Source of the DNA: Bryobacterales bacterium
GTDB lineage: Bacteria; Acidobacteriota; Terriglobia; Bryobacterales; Bryobacteraceae
Direction of reading: 5' to 3'
Assembly (NCBI GenBank): GCA_025353235.1
Contig: JANXQZ010000198.1
Span: 1-14,057 of the forward strand
Length of the DNA: 14,057 nucleotides
Part shown: in pieces, positions 1 to 8,489 of the stretch
How the letters are laid out: each line of letters opens with the position of its first letter
Numbering within the stretch: position 1 is the first letter of the stretch
Translations under genes and position numbers: made by a program
The notes under the pieces: model-generated
Database searches by the model: none
What the model was told of the DNA's origin: nothing
The model's input: the letters and a program-made list of their open reading frames with translations, nothing else

Positions 1-788
1 ATCTTCTCCTCTGCCTTGCCCGACCCGCCCGAGATAATCGCACCGGCATGGCCCATTCGTCGGCCCGGGGGCGCTGTCTGGCCCGCAATGAATCCCACGA
101 CGGGTTTCTTGACATGCTCTCGAACGTACTCTGCCGCCGTCTCTTCCGCACTTCCGCCGATCTCGCCGATCATGATGATGGCGTGGGTATCGGGGTCATC
201 GTTAAATAGCTGAAGCGCATCCGTGAAACTCGTGCCAATGATCGGATCGCCTCCGATGCCGATGCAAGTGGATTGCCCGATTCCCAGCTTCGTCAACTGG
301 CCCACCGCTTCGTAAGTCAACGTGCCGGATCGTGAGACTACTCCGACGTGCCCTTGCCGATGAATATGCCCCGGCATGATTCCAACCTTGCACTGGCCGG
401 GCGAGATCACCCCTGGACAGTTTGGCCCGATCAGGCGCGTCACCCGACCTTGCATGAAAGCCCGGACCTTGATCATATCGTTGGTCGGGATGCCTTCCGT
501 GATGCAGACCACGAGCGGAACCCCGGCTTCCACGGCCTCCATAATGGCGTCAGCGGCGTATGGCGGAGGAACAAAAATGACCGAAGCGTTCGCGCCTGTC
601 TCTTTCACGGCGTCTGCAACGGTGTTGAACACCGGTTGTCCGAGATGGGTCTGGCCACCCTTGCCTGGAGTCACGCCGCCGATCACATTGGTGCCGTACT
701 CCATGGCGGTCTGAGCATGAAAGCTAGCCTCCTTGCCCGTGAAACCCTGGAACAGCAGGCGCGTATTCCGATCAACCAGGACGCTCAT
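1..788 (-). CDS. sucD: Succinyl-CoA synthetase alpha subunit (partial, C-terminus off the left edge)
   Basis: This is the ADP/GDP-forming alpha subunit of succinyl-CoA ligase, which with SucC interconverts succinyl-CoA and succinate in the TCA cycle with substrate-level phosphorylation, in the cytoplasm. The frame gives 262 complete codons; SucD is usually about 290 residues, so roughly the last 30 are missing. It begins [20 protein letters not shown], the typical N-terminus leading into the CoA-binding Rossmann domain (about residues 1-125). The ligase domain carries the segment [10 protein letters not shown], whose histidine (residue 247, bases 48-50) matches the phosphorylated active-site histidine of the family (His246 in E. 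coli). An IGPNCPGV segment near residue 120 is also characteristic. The ATG overlaps the sucC stop as ATGA, so translation is probably coupled. Nothing in the visible part is broken. Confidence 0.96.
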   Translation of the reverse strand, partial: MSVLVDRNTRLLFQGFTGKEASFHAQTAMEYGTNVIGGVTPGKGGQTHLGQPVFNTVADAVKETGANASVIFVPPPYAADAIMEAVEAGVPLVVCITEGIPTNDMIKVRAFMQGRVTRLIGPNCPGVISPGQCKVGIMPGHIHRQGHVGVVSRSGTLTYEAVGQLTKLGIGQSTCIGIGGDPIIGTSFTDALQLFNDDPDTHAIIMIGEIGGSAEETAAEYVREHVKKPVVGFIAGQTAPPGRRMGHAGAIISGGSGKAEEK

Positions 789-1942
789 TGCGCTAACCTC
801 ACCACTTTCTCCGCTGCGTCTTTCATGCCATCGGCGACCGTGAAATTGAAACCCGAACCGGTCAAGATCTCGCGGCCTTTCTCTACGTTCGTTCCTTCCA
901 TGCGCACCACGATGGGCACCTTGATCCCCAACTCCTGCGCGGCATTCACGACACCTGTGGCGAGCACATCGCAGCGCAGGATGCCGCCAAAGATATTGAT
1001 CAGGACCGCTTTGACGCTCGCATCGGAAAGCAGGATGCGAAACGCGTTCTTGATCTGCTCCGCGTTGGCTCCGCCGCCTACGTCCAGGAAGTTCGCAGGA
1101 CTCCCGCCCGCATACTTTACGATGTCCATCGTAGCCATGGCCAGCCCGGCCCCGTTCACCATGCAGGCGATGTTGCCGTCGAGCTTTATGTAGTTGAGGC
1201 TGAACCGGGACGCCTCTACTTCGAGCGGATCCTCTTCGTTCAGATCGCGAAGCTCCAGCAGATCTTTGTGCCGGTAGAGCGCATTGTCGTCGAGGATGAT
1301 TTTAGCGTCGAGGGCAAAAACTTTCCCGTCCTTGGTTAAGATGAACGGGTTGATCTCGGCGAGAGAGGCGTCTATCTTGTCATTGGCTTTGGCGAGAGCG
1401 GTCATAGCGGCGACAGCGGCGTTAACGCTGGCGGCGGGCACGCCCATGCCGAAAGCTAAATTGCGTCCCTGAAAAGGCTGCAGGCCGATGCCCGGTATCA
1501 GCGTTTCCTTCAGTATGAGGTGGGGCGTCTCGGCCGCGACTTGCTCGATGTCCATGCCGCCGGCAGCGGATGCCATGAAAACCGGCTTGCCGGTGCCCCT
1601 GTCAAGCACGATGCCGAGGTACAACTCGCGCTCAATGGGAAGCGTTTCCTCAATGAGAAGCCGCTGAACCAGCCTGCCCTCGGGGCCGGTCTGATGCGTG
1701 ATCAGCTGCATGCCTAGGATCTTCTTCGCTATCTCGACTGCATCGGCCGCATCCTTGGCGACTTTTACGCCGCCGCCCTTGCCGCGTCCGCCTGCATGAA
1801 TTTGCGCCTTGACTACGACGCTGCCGCCGATCTTCTTAGCCGCAGCCTCGGCCTCGTCAACCGTGTAGGCGACCTCGCCCCGGGGCACGGGCACTCCGTA
1901 CTTTGCCAGGATCGCCTTGGCCTGATACTCGTGGATTTTCAT
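785..1942 (-). CDS. sucC: Succinyl-CoA synthetase beta subunit
   Basis: This 385-residue protein is the nucleotide-binding beta subunit of succinyl-CoA ligase, close to the E. coli length of 388. It partners the SucD encoded immediately downstream. The N-terminal half is an ATP-grasp domain: it starts [20 protein letters not shown] and has the glycine-rich nucleotide loop GGRGKGGG at residues 51-58, then an AEINPF metal/nucleotide-binding segment near residue 195. The C-terminal half is the CoA-ligase domain, with FLDVGGGA near residue 287 and [10 protein letters not shown] near residue 316, the segment that contacts the phosphohistidine. No strong Shine-Dalgarno sequence precedes the ATG at 1942, but the N-terminus fits the family exactly, so the start is secure. 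It is divergent from the DUF433 gene across 53 bp. Nucleotide preference (ATP or GTP) cannot be decided by eye. Confidence 0.97.
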   Translation of the reverse strand: MKIHEYQAKAILAKYGVPVPRGEVAYTVDEAEAAAKKIGGSVVVKAQIHAGGRGKGGGVKVAKDAADAVEIAKKILGMQLITHQTGPEGRLVQRLLIEETLPIERELYLGIVLDRGTGKPVFMASAAGGMDIEQVAAETPHLILKETLIPGIGLQPFQGRNLAFGMGVPAASVNAAVAAMTALAKANDKIDASLAEINPFILTKDGKVFALDAKIILDDNALYRHKDLLELRDLNEEDPLEVEASRFSLNYIKLDGNIACMVNGAGLAMATMDIVKYAGGSPANFLDVGGGANAEQIKNAFRILLSDASVKAVLINIFGGILRCDVLATGVVNAAQELGIKVPIVVRMEGTNVEKGREILTGSGFNFTVADGMKDAAEKVVRLAQ

Positions 1943-1977
1943 GAGTTCAAAAGCTTTAGTTTAGCAGCAGCCTGCAT

Positions 1978-1983
1978 TACAAT
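1978..1983 (+). promoter_or_regulatory. Possible -10 box for the DUF433-HAD pair
   Basis: TACAAT lies 12 nt before the DUF433 start codon in the 53-bp gap between divergent sucC and DUF433. It is one mismatch from the sigma-70 -10 consensus. A poor -35 candidate (TTTAGT, 1955-1960) sits 17 bp upstream. If used, transcription would begin only a few bases before the ATG. The call is weak and based on motif match and position only. Confidence 0.25.
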
Positions 1984-1995
1984 GAGACAAAATCT

Positions 1996-2211
1996 ATGAT
2001 TACGCTCGACCGCATTACGCGCAGCCCGGAGATGATGGGTGGAAAAGCTTGCCTGCGGGGTATGCGAGTGACCGTGGGCACGATTGTTGGGTTGGTAGCG
2101 GCGGGGCACTCCAACGCCGAAATTCTGATTGCGTACCCATATCTTGAAGAAGAAGATATACGGCAGGGTCTCGCGTACGCAGCCCTCAACGCCCGCTTGC
2201 TTCTTATCTAG
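1996..2211 (+). CDS. DUF433 domain protein (antitoxin-like small HTH protein)
   Basis: This 71-residue protein is essentially one DUF433 domain. The diagnostic run is GGKACLRGMRVTVGTIVGL (about residues 15-33), followed by an AGHSNAEIL helix and the YPYLEEEDIRQGLAYAA segment that nearly all family members share. DUF433 proteins are small helix-turn-helix proteins often found as putative antitoxins next to a PIN-like DUF5615 toxin. No DUF5615 gene follows here; the next gene is a HAD hydrolase 1 nt after the stop, so the pair is probably co-transcribed. The ATG at 1996 has only a weak GAG-type ribosome site. A six-codon reading frame (ATG at 1982, TGA at 1997-1999) ends across this start. The role may be DNA binding or autoregulation, but that is inferred from the family. 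Confidence 0.82.
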   Translation: MITLDRITRSPEMMGGKACLRGMRVTVGTIVGLVAAGHSNAEILIAYPYLEEEDIRQGLAYAALNARLLLI

Positions 2212-2212
2212 C

Positions 2213-2920
2213 ATGTTTTCGCTCAAGGCACTCGTCTTCGATACATTCGGAACCATCGTCGACTGGCGCGGTTCGATCATTGCAGAAGGCCTCCAGTGGG
2301 GCGAAGCTAAGAAAATCCATATAGATTGGGCGAAGTTCGCCGACCGTTGGCGAGCGGGTTATAGCCCCTCGATGAACAAGGTCCGGACTGGCGAGCTTCC
2401 CTGGACCAAGCTTGACGATCTGCACCGCATGACGCTCGACCATCTCCTCCCCGAGTTCGGCATTGAGGGCCTCGCCGCCGAAGAAAAGGACCACTGGAAC
2501 AGGGTCTGGCACCGACTGAAGCCTTGGCCCGACTCGGTGGCAGGGCTTGCACGATTGAAGTCAAAATACACGATCGCTCCTCTCTCAAACGGCAATATCG
2601 CGCTGCTGACAGACATGGCCAAGTATTCCGGATTGCCCTGGGACGCGATACTCGGTGCCGAGCTGGTGCGTCACTACAAACCCGATCGGGAAGTTTACTT
2701 GTCCGCGCCGGACTTCCTGGGCGTCAAAGCGTCGGAAGTCATGATGGTGGCCGCTCATTTAGGCGACTTGAAAGCCGCACAGGAGTGCGGTCTGCGAACC
2801 GCGTTCCTATATCGGCCCAACGAATACGGCCCAGGGGCGCGTGCGGACCAAGCAAAGGCCGGAGACTTTGATATCTTAGCCACCAATGCCGTCGACCTTG
2901 CCCGGCAATTGGGCGCGTGA
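2213..2920 (+). CDS. HAD superfamily hydrolase, haloacid dehalogenase type II
   Basis: This 235-residue protein resembles L-2-haloacid dehalogenases (HAD subclass IA, type II), which hydrolyse short 2-haloalkanoates through an aspartyl-ester intermediate; many relatives have other or unknown small-molecule substrates. Motif I is VFDTFGT, with the nucleophile at Asp10 and Thr14 after it. Motif II is PLSNGN (Ser125, Asn126). Motif III is the lysine of YKPDREVY (Lys156). Motif IV is AHLGDLKAA, with Asp185. The cap helix region around ADRWRAGY (43-50) supplies the usual arginine. The length is normal. The start at 2213 is chosen because it places the nucleophile at residue 10; an upstream in-frame ATG at 2129 lies inside the DUF433 gene and would add 28 unrelated residues. 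There is a 1-nt gap to DUF433 and no separate Shine-Dalgarno sequence, suggesting coupled translation. The last 45 nt overlap the convergent permease gene. Confidence 0.9.
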   Translation: MFSLKALVFDTFGTIVDWRGSIIAEGLQWGEAKKIHIDWAKFADRWRAGYSPSMNKVRTGELPWTKLDDLHRMTLDHLLPEFGIEGLAAEEKDHWNRVWHRLKPWPDSVAGLARLKSKYTIAPLSNGNIALLTDMAKYSGLPWDAILGAELVRHYKPDREVYLSAPDFLGVKASEVMMVAAHLGDLKAAQECGLRTAFLYRPNEYGPGARADQAKAGDFDILATNAVDLARQLGA

Positions 2921-4234
2921 ACTCGACCTTGCCACTTTCCATCGATTCAGCATGTAGAGAAGCAGCCCCAAAGCTACAGCGATCAATGCGTCACGGGCTT
3001 CCCTGCCAGTGATGCTGGAAAGCAGCCAGACCGCGATACATACTCCAAAAATCGAAATGATTGCACCGCCCGGCACCAGGAAGGCAGCGCGCGGCGCGGC
3101 GGCTCTGCGGCGCAGAACGGGGACAGCGCTGCACGTTACCAGATATCCCACCAGTCGCGCTATCGTGCTCAGCGTCACCAAGTAGATGAACTGCCCGGAC
3201 AGCGTTAGCGCCAGCATAATCCCAATGGTCGACAAGATCGCGAACGTCGGCGTGCGATATCTCGCGTGGGTATGGCCAAAGAAGCGTGGCAGCTCATCGC
3301 CTTCAGCCATTGCGAATAAGATGCGGGACGCCGCCAGGATCGTCACATTCAAGTTTCCCGCCAGGGAAATCACGATCCCCGCCGTGATCATCAGCGCGCC
3401 GCCATTCCCCATGAAGCGCCCGACAGCGTCAGCCAGGGGACGGTGCGAGGCAGCCAACTCGGGTCCCGGCAAGGTTCCGATACACACCAACTGAATCATG
3501 ACGTAAAACGTAACTACCACCGCCATGCCTGTAAGCAGTCCCATCGGTATGTTCCGCTCAGGATTCCGGATCTCTCCGGCGGGAATAACTGCCATCTCGA
3601 AGCCCGTAAAAGCATAGACCAGCAGCAGGACGGATTGCGAAAAGGAACCGTAACTTGGCAGTGCGCTAAACGTAAAATGCGAACGATCAAGATAGAACAA
3701 GCCCGCAATCACAAAGATCGCCAGCGGAAGCAGTTTCCCAACGGCAAACACGTTGCTGGCTTTGGCCATGAGGCTCACCCCTCTGAGATTGACCGCCGTT
3801 AGCAAGCCGACCACTGCAGTGACGATCGCGGCGCGTGGAATGCCGGAGCCCGCCCCTGGAAAGAAGAAATCGAGATACTCCGGCAACAAGCTGCAATTCG
3901 CGGCAAAGGACGTTACGCGAGCGATCCAGACCAGCCAACCAACCGTGAATCCCGTAAGCGGTCCGTAGGTGTCCCGCGCGTATAGATACGGTCCGCCGGT
4001 GCCGGAATACCGGCTGGCGACCTCCGCAAAGCTGAGCACGATGGTAGCTGCGCACACCGCGCAAACCACGAATGCCAGAAGGCTGTAATCGCCGCTAAGG
4101 CTGAAGACCTTCGAAGGCAGGCCGAAGATGCCGGCCCCGATCACGGCATTTAACACAACGGCTACGACGTCCCACCGCCGTAGTGAGCGGGCCAGTCCCG
4201 GAGCAGTATTTTTAGACTGGGAGATACAGGCCAA
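2876..4234 (-). CDS. APC-family amino acid permease
   Basis: This is a 452-residue inner-membrane transporter of the amino acid-polyamine-organocation family, with about 12 hydrophobic segments. The first membrane helix carries NAVIGAGIFGLPS (about residues 29-41), the substrate-binding unwound-helix motif typical of APC carriers. FEMAVIPAGEIRNPERNIP (about 212-230) and the RILFAMAEGDELP segment (about 304-316) are also family signatures. The substrate is probably an amino acid or related amine but is not readable from the motifs. The start is TTG at 4234: an in-frame stop lies at 4280-4282 and no ATG or GTG occurs between that stop and the first helix. No clear Shine-Dalgarno sequence precedes it. 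The gene is divergent from the receptor gene (67 bp apart) and overlaps the HAD gene tail to tail. Confidence 0.92.
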   Translation of the reverse strand: MACISQSKNTAPGLARSLRRWDVVAVVLNAVIGAGIFGLPSKVFSLSGDYSLLAFVVCAVCAATIVLSFAEVASRYSGTGGPYLYARDTYGPLTGFTVGWLVWIARVTSFAANCSLLPEYLDFFFPGAGSGIPRAAIVTAVVGLLTAVNLRGVSLMAKASNVFAVGKLLPLAIFVIAGLFYLDRSHFTFSALPSYGSFSQSVLLLVYAFTGFEMAVIPAGEIRNPERNIPMGLLTGMAVVVTFYVMIQLVCIGTLPGPELAASHRPLADAVGRFMGNGGALMITAGIVISLAGNLNVTILAASRILFAMAEGDELPRFFGHTHARYRTPTFAILSTIGIMLALTLSGQFIYLVTLSTIARLVGYLVTCSAVPVLRRRAAAPRAAFLVPGGAIISIFGVCIAVWLLSSITGREARDALIAVALGLLLYMLNRWKVARSSSRAQLPGKVDGIGG

Positions 4235-4301
4235 GGTACCAGATTTCGTGCCGCTCTTTACGACTTTGCTACATTGAAGTTAAACGCTCAGGGAGATTGA
4301 T

Positions 4302-7160
4302 ATGCTTAAAGTTTTTTCGCTTTTGTTCGCTCTCGTTTTTACGCTCGTTCCGCAGTGCTTTGGCCAAGCCTCCGCCATCAACGGCGAGATCACGGGAACC
4401 GTCACCGACGCCACGGGCTCGGCAATTCCCGGAGCAAGCGTAGATGTTACCAACACCGGCACCGGCCTCAAGCAATCCGTGAAGACTGCCGATTCCGGCC
4501 TGTTTCGTTTCACCTTGCTGCCGCTAGGAACCTACGATGTCGAGGTGCAAGCGACAGGCTTCGCGACCACTCGCAGCACGGGCGTCGTGTTGAACGCAGG
4601 CTCCACTAGAACCGTGGATATCGCGCTGCAAGTGTCTGGAACCGCGACCACCGTCGAAGTCTCATCGGCCGCGATCATTACCGACCCCAGCCGAACCGAT
4701 CTCGGCAGCACGCTTAATTTCTACACCACCAACAATCTTCCCCTGGTATCCCGTAATCCGTATAACTTTATCTTGTTCCAGCCTAACGTCAGCGGGCGGG
4801 CAAACACCGAGTTTGGCGTCCCACGCAAGATCAACGCCAACGGCTTCAACGGGCGGATTAATTATCAAATTGATGGCAGCAACAACACCGAAAGCGATCG
4901 CGCCGGCATTCGACTGATCCCTATCTCCAACACTTACGTGCAAGAGGTGCAGCAGGTCAGCAACGGTTTCGCCCCTGAGTTCGGAAATACTACCGGAACT
5001 GTCTTCAATACCATTACGAAATCGGGCACTAACGACTATCATGGCGAGGCGATGTACCTTTTCCGACGGACTGATTTCAACGCCCGCCCGAAGCTGCTCG
5101 CCGCCACCACTCCTACGCCGACCATCAACGTCGATTCCTACTCGGCCGATGCCGGGGGCAAGATCATCCGCGACAAACTCTTCTTCTTTGGCGCGTTCGA
5201 GCATGTTAAGCGCGACCTGCCTGCGCCCGTAACGGTCCCGGCCGCGACGATCGCGCTGTTGGGGCTGCCCGCGAGTTATGCCAACGCTGTTCCGTTTGCC
5301 CAGAGCGTCTACTTTTATATGGCGAAGGCCGATTGGACGCTCAACTCCAAGAACCGGCTGTCGGTCCGCTACAATCACCACGCGAACGACTCCCCGTATA
5401 ACAACGGCACCATCGGCGGCTTGTTCCTGGTCTCCCGCACCTACAATTTCGTGGATCGCTCCCACGTTGGCGCGGTGCAGTTAATTACATCGCTTTCAGC
5501 CAATGCTGTAAACGAGTTTCGCATGCAGATCGCCTATCGCGGACAGTCTCAGAATCGCTTCGCGGCCACGGGCACCGGTCCGGCGCTGGTCATCTCGGGC
5601 GTTGCCAATTTCGGAGGTCCCACCGATGTCGGCTTTGTTTACGAGGAAAAGACGCCCGAGTTCGTCGACAACTTTACTTTTATCAAAGGGACGCACTCTC
5701 TGAAGGCGGGCGCCAGCTTCCGCTCTATTCGCGACACTCAGATTCAGGCCACCAGTGCAACCTATACGTTTCCCACCATAGCGTCCTACCTGGCCGCCGC
5801 CGCAGGCACGAATTTCACCGGGTACTCAGGCTTTTTGCAGACCTACGGCAATCCCTCCATCAAGTACAACTCGCTCTTTACCAGCCTGTTCGCGCAGGAT
5901 ACTTGGAAGCCGCGTCGCAACATGACCCTGACCTACGGCGTGCGGTACGACGTTTACAAAGTGCCGGATGCCAACACAAGCTCCCCGTTCGCCTTCTCCC
6001 AAAAATTCCGCACCGACAAAAATAACTTTGCGCCTCGGCTTGGATTCGCGATCGGCCTTGGCCACGACGACAAGACGGTAATCCGCGCCAGCACGGGCTT
6101 CTTCTTCGATCCGCCGCAAACCGATCAATACCGCAGGGCTATTCTCAACAACGGCACGCCTATCTTCTTCAACGTCTCCGCGACTCCGTTAAGCGCCTTT
6201 GCACCGCCGTTCCCGGCCACGTTTACCCAGCTGCCTACGGGCTTTAATCTGCCCACCCAGGACATCACCACCGTCTCGCCCAACTTCGCAACGCTGTACT
6301 CCTACAATGGAAACGTTTCGATTACTCGCGAGTTAAGCACCAACTTCGTTATTGCGGCTTCCTATCTGTACACCAAGGGCAGTCGCTTGCCGATCTACCG
6401 CAACATTAATCTGGTCCCGTCCGGATCGTTCCTGGGCGATGGCCGTCCCATCTTCACCACCGCGAGCCGGGTGTATCCTGGCTTCGCAAATATCTTGTCG
6501 GCGGAATCCGTTGGAAACTCTAATTACAACGGCGCGAATGTCACGTTGAATAAGCGCTTCTCCAAGGGTTACGAGTTCTACGCTACCTACACCTGGTCGC
6601 ACGCAATAGACGATGCGCCCGAGCAGAACAACATCGACTCCAGCAATTTTCTGCTGTCCGACCCGAGCAACCGCCACCGCGATCGCGCTAATTCGTTAAC
6701 CGACAAGCGGCACGTATTTAACATGACCGGCGTTTTCCAGCCCGAGTTCCACGTCGGTAGCGGAATCGGCAATTACCTGCTGAGCCACAATCAACTCTCG
6801 CTCTCGCTTCAGGCCGCTAGCGGCGACCTGTTCAACATCGGGAGTAATCGAATTCTGAACGGCGACACGTCGGAAGGCACGGCCTTTCAGCGACCGCTTT
6901 TTGTAGGACGCAATACGGTTCGCGCGCCTTCCGTCTTCGAGCTGAATGCCCGCTACACGCGCCTTTTCCCGATTCGGGAGCGCATGAATGTCGAGTTTAT
7001 CGCCGAATCCACCAACGTAACCAACACTCTGAACGTAACGGGGCTGAACACGACGGCTCAGGTGAACACAGCCGGCGTGATCACCACGCCTAACTCGAAC
7101 GCCGCTACCGGTGCGCGCGATCAGCGCCTGATTCAACTCGGAGTGCGGTTCAATTTCTAG
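4302..7160 (+). CDS. Oar-like TonB-dependent outer-membrane receptor with N-terminal carboxypeptidase-regulatory domain
   Basis: This 952-residue outer-membrane protein has the layout of the Oar-like receptors that are expanded in Acidobacteria. A signal peptide occupies residues 1 to about 25 (MLKVFSLLFALVF core, cleavage near GQASA). A CarboxypepD_reg-like beta-sandwich follows (about 28-112; TGTVTDATGSAIPGASV and LPLGTYDVEVQATGF). The plug spans roughly 115-235, with LPLVSRNPYNF, INYQIDGSNN, the FAPEFGNTTGTVFN segment and then TKSGTNDYHGEAMYLFRR, the conserved entry into the barrel. The rest is a beta barrel ending in an aromatic residue (GVRFNF), as outer-membrane barrels do. AGGGAG at 4290-4295 is a good ribosome site for the ATG at 4302. 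The protein is somewhat short for the group. The transported substrate is unknown; Oar relatives act in uptake or surface functions. Its stop codon shares a CTAG with the convergent NHL gene. Confidence 0.93.
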   Translation: MLKVFSLLFALVFTLVPQCFGQASAINGEITGTVTDATGSAIPGASVDVTNTGTGLKQSVKTADSGLFRFTLLPLGTYDVEVQATGFATTRSTGVVLNAGSTRTVDIALQVSGTATTVEVSSAAIITDPSRTDLGSTLNFYTTNNLPLVSRNPYNFILFQPNVSGRANTEFGVPRKINANGFNGRINYQIDGSNNTESDRAGIRLIPISNTYVQEVQQVSNGFAPEFGNTTGTVFNTITKSGTNDYHGEAMYLFRRTDFNARPKLLAATTPTPTINVDSYSADAGGKIIRDKLFFFGAFEHVKRDLPAPVTVPAATIALLGLPASYANAVPFAQSVYFYMAKADWTLNSKNRLSVRYNHHANDSPYNNGTIGGLFLVSRTYNFVDRSHVGAVQLITSLSANAVNEFRMQIAYRGQSQNRFAATGTGPALVISGVANFGGPTDVGFVYEEKTPEFVDNFTFIKGTHSLKAGASFRSIRDTQIQATSATYTFPTIASYLAAAAGTNFTGYSGFLQTYGNPSIKYNSLFTSLFAQDTWKPRRNMTLTYGVRYDVYKVPDANTSSPFAFSQKFRTDKNNFAPRLGFAIGLGHDDKTVIRASTGFFFDPPQTDQYRRAILNNGTPIFFNVSATPLSAFAPPFPATFTQLPTGFNLPTQDITTVSPNFATLYSYNGNVSITRELSTNFVIAASYLYTKGSRLPIYRNINLVPSGSFLGDGRPIFTTASRVYPGFANILSAESVGNSNYNGANVTLNKRFSKGYEFYATYTWSHAIDDAPEQNNIDSSNFLLSDPSNRHRDRANSLTDKRHVFNMTGVFQPEFHVGSGIGNYLLSHNQLSLSLQAASGDLFNIGSNRILNGDTSEGTAFQRPLFVGRNTVRAPSVFELNARYTRLFPIRERMNVEFIAESTNVTNTLNVTGLNTTAQVNTAGVITTPNSNAATGARDQRLIQLGVRFNF

Positions 7161-8461
7161 TTGATTAAGCTCACAGTCACCGGAGCGGTATTTTGCCCAT
7201 TTACATTAATCGTTACGGTGAAGCTCCCAGAACTCAGCCCCGGAGGGATCACGCCGGTGACTCGAGTAGGACTTACCGACAACAGCTGAACGGCACTTCC
7301 ATTCAGCGCAACCGACGTTCCGCCCAGCGAGAACGGAAGAGGCATAGTTAGGTCTGACGTTGCCGAAGAAGCGGCCAGGTTGCAGCCGGAGATCGCGAAC
7401 GTCGCTCCAGAGTGTAGCGGGAGCAAACCGGTAGCCGCGTCCACAATCCCTTTTTGCGATACCAACGGGGCGGTCAAAGCGATAGCGCGAATACGATCGG
7501 TATCGGTCACATACAGAGCAGTGCAGGTAACCGCCAGGTTGGTGGGAAAGTTAAACGAAGCCTGAAGGGCCGGACCCCCATCGCCATTCGAAATCGACTC
7601 GCCCGTTCCTGCGAATGTCGTTATCATTCCGTCGGTCCCCAAGCGCCGAATCCGATTGTTCCCAGTGTCCCCGATGTAAACATTTCCAGCCACATCGACG
7701 GCAATCCCACCCGGGCTGTGCAATTGGGCTTGCGTGCCAAGGCCGCCGTCCCCAGTGAAGTCGGGAGTTCCAGTGCCCGCGATCGTCATGATGTTGCCTC
7801 CCGGAGTGAATTTTCTGACGCGGTTTGCTTGGCCGTCAACGATGTAGATGTCCCCTGTCAGGTCAGTGGTGAAATCGGTAACGAAAAAACCTGCCTGGGT
7901 AGCTGGCCCGCCATCCCCGCTGTCGCCTAGGTCGGTTCCCGCGATCGGGGTCTGGGTTTGATCGGGGTCAAGGCGATAAATCACGGTGATTCCGCCGGTG
8001 TAAATCACACCTTTGCTGCTGATCTTTACCCCTGGCACGGATCCGCCCGTGACCACGAAATGAAGGTTTCCATCCAAGGTCACCTTTTGGAGCCCGTCGG
8101 AATCGGCAACGTAAAGCGTGCCGTCCGGCGTCGCAGCGATGTCGTAGGTAGCAAGGAATCCCGATTGAGAGGCCGGGCCCTCAACAGGTGAGCTGGTGTC
8201 GCCGCTTCCCGCGGTGGTGGATATTAGTCCGGACGACGCTTCAACCTTCCGAATCCGGCCATTCAGGTTGTCGAGGATGTAGAGGTTGCCACGAGTGTCC
8301 ACTGCCAGGTTTCTCGGATCGTTCAGTTGAGCAAGGTTAGCGGGACCTCCGTCGCCAGCGAAGCCGTTCACCCCAGTTCCGGCGAAGGTAGTGATTGTCT
8401 GGGCACAACAGAGACCCAAGGTGAATGTAGATACGAGAGTGCAAGAAACTAGATTTTTCAT
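7157..8461 (-). CDS. Secreted NHL-repeat protein with TIGR03437-like C-terminal domain
   Basis: The mature frame encodes 434 residues. The signal peptide is MKNLVSCTLVSTFTLGLCCA, with likely cleavage before QTITTFAGTG. NHL/SMP30-type beta-propeller repeats follow, recurring as a GDGGPA-like turn then a sheet such as PRNLAVDTRGNLYILD or PGGIAVDVAGNVYIGD; four GDGG turns are visible. The last 90 or so residues (from LLPLHSGATFAISGCNLA, through PFSLGGTSVALNG and LLSVSPTRVTGVIPPGL) resemble the TIGR03437 domain described in Solibacter proteins. NHL propellers bind proteins, sugars or RNA; a secreted one probably has a binding role rather than a catalytic one. The start is ATG at 8461, with a perfect AAGGAGG ribosome site at 8469-8475, 7 nt upstream. 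An upstream in-frame ATG at 8521 lies inside the preceding gene and would bury the signal peptide. It is the last of three same-strand genes. Confidence 0.88.
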   Translation of the reverse strand: MKNLVSCTLVSTFTLGLCCAQTITTFAGTGVNGFAGDGGPANLAQLNDPRNLAVDTRGNLYILDNLNGRIRKVEASSGLISTTAGSGDTSSPVEGPASQSGFLATYDIAATPDGTLYVADSDGLQKVTLDGNLHFVVTGGSVPGVKISSKGVIYTGGITVIYRLDPDQTQTPIAGTDLGDSGDGGPATQAGFFVTDFTTDLTGDIYIVDGQANRVRKFTPGGNIMTIAGTGTPDFTGDGGLGTQAQLHSPGGIAVDVAGNVYIGDTGNNRIRRLGTDGMITTFAGTGESISNGDGGPALQASFNFPTNLAVTCTALYVTDTDRIRAIALTAPLVSQKGIVDAATGLLPLHSGATFAISGCNLAASSATSDLTMPLPFSLGGTSVALNGSAVQLLSVSPTRVTGVIPPGLSSGSFTVTINVNGQNTAPVTVSLIN

Positions 8462-8489
8462 AGGATCGCCTCCTTGACGGTTCCTGAGA

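Noticed and set aside
348..1193. Long open frame of 281 codons on the plus strand across sucD and sucC.
   Set aside because: It is antisense to two clearly recognised genes, and its translation has no family-like pattern.
2129..2212. Upstream ATG that would extend the HAD hydrolase by 28 residues.
   Set aside because: The extension lies inside the DUF433 gene and would move the nucleophile aspartate from residue 10 to 38, unlike the family.
4662..5465. Open frame of 267 codons on the minus strand within the receptor gene.
   Set aside because: It is a shadow of the GC-rich receptor coding frame, with no signal peptide, motif or ribosome site.
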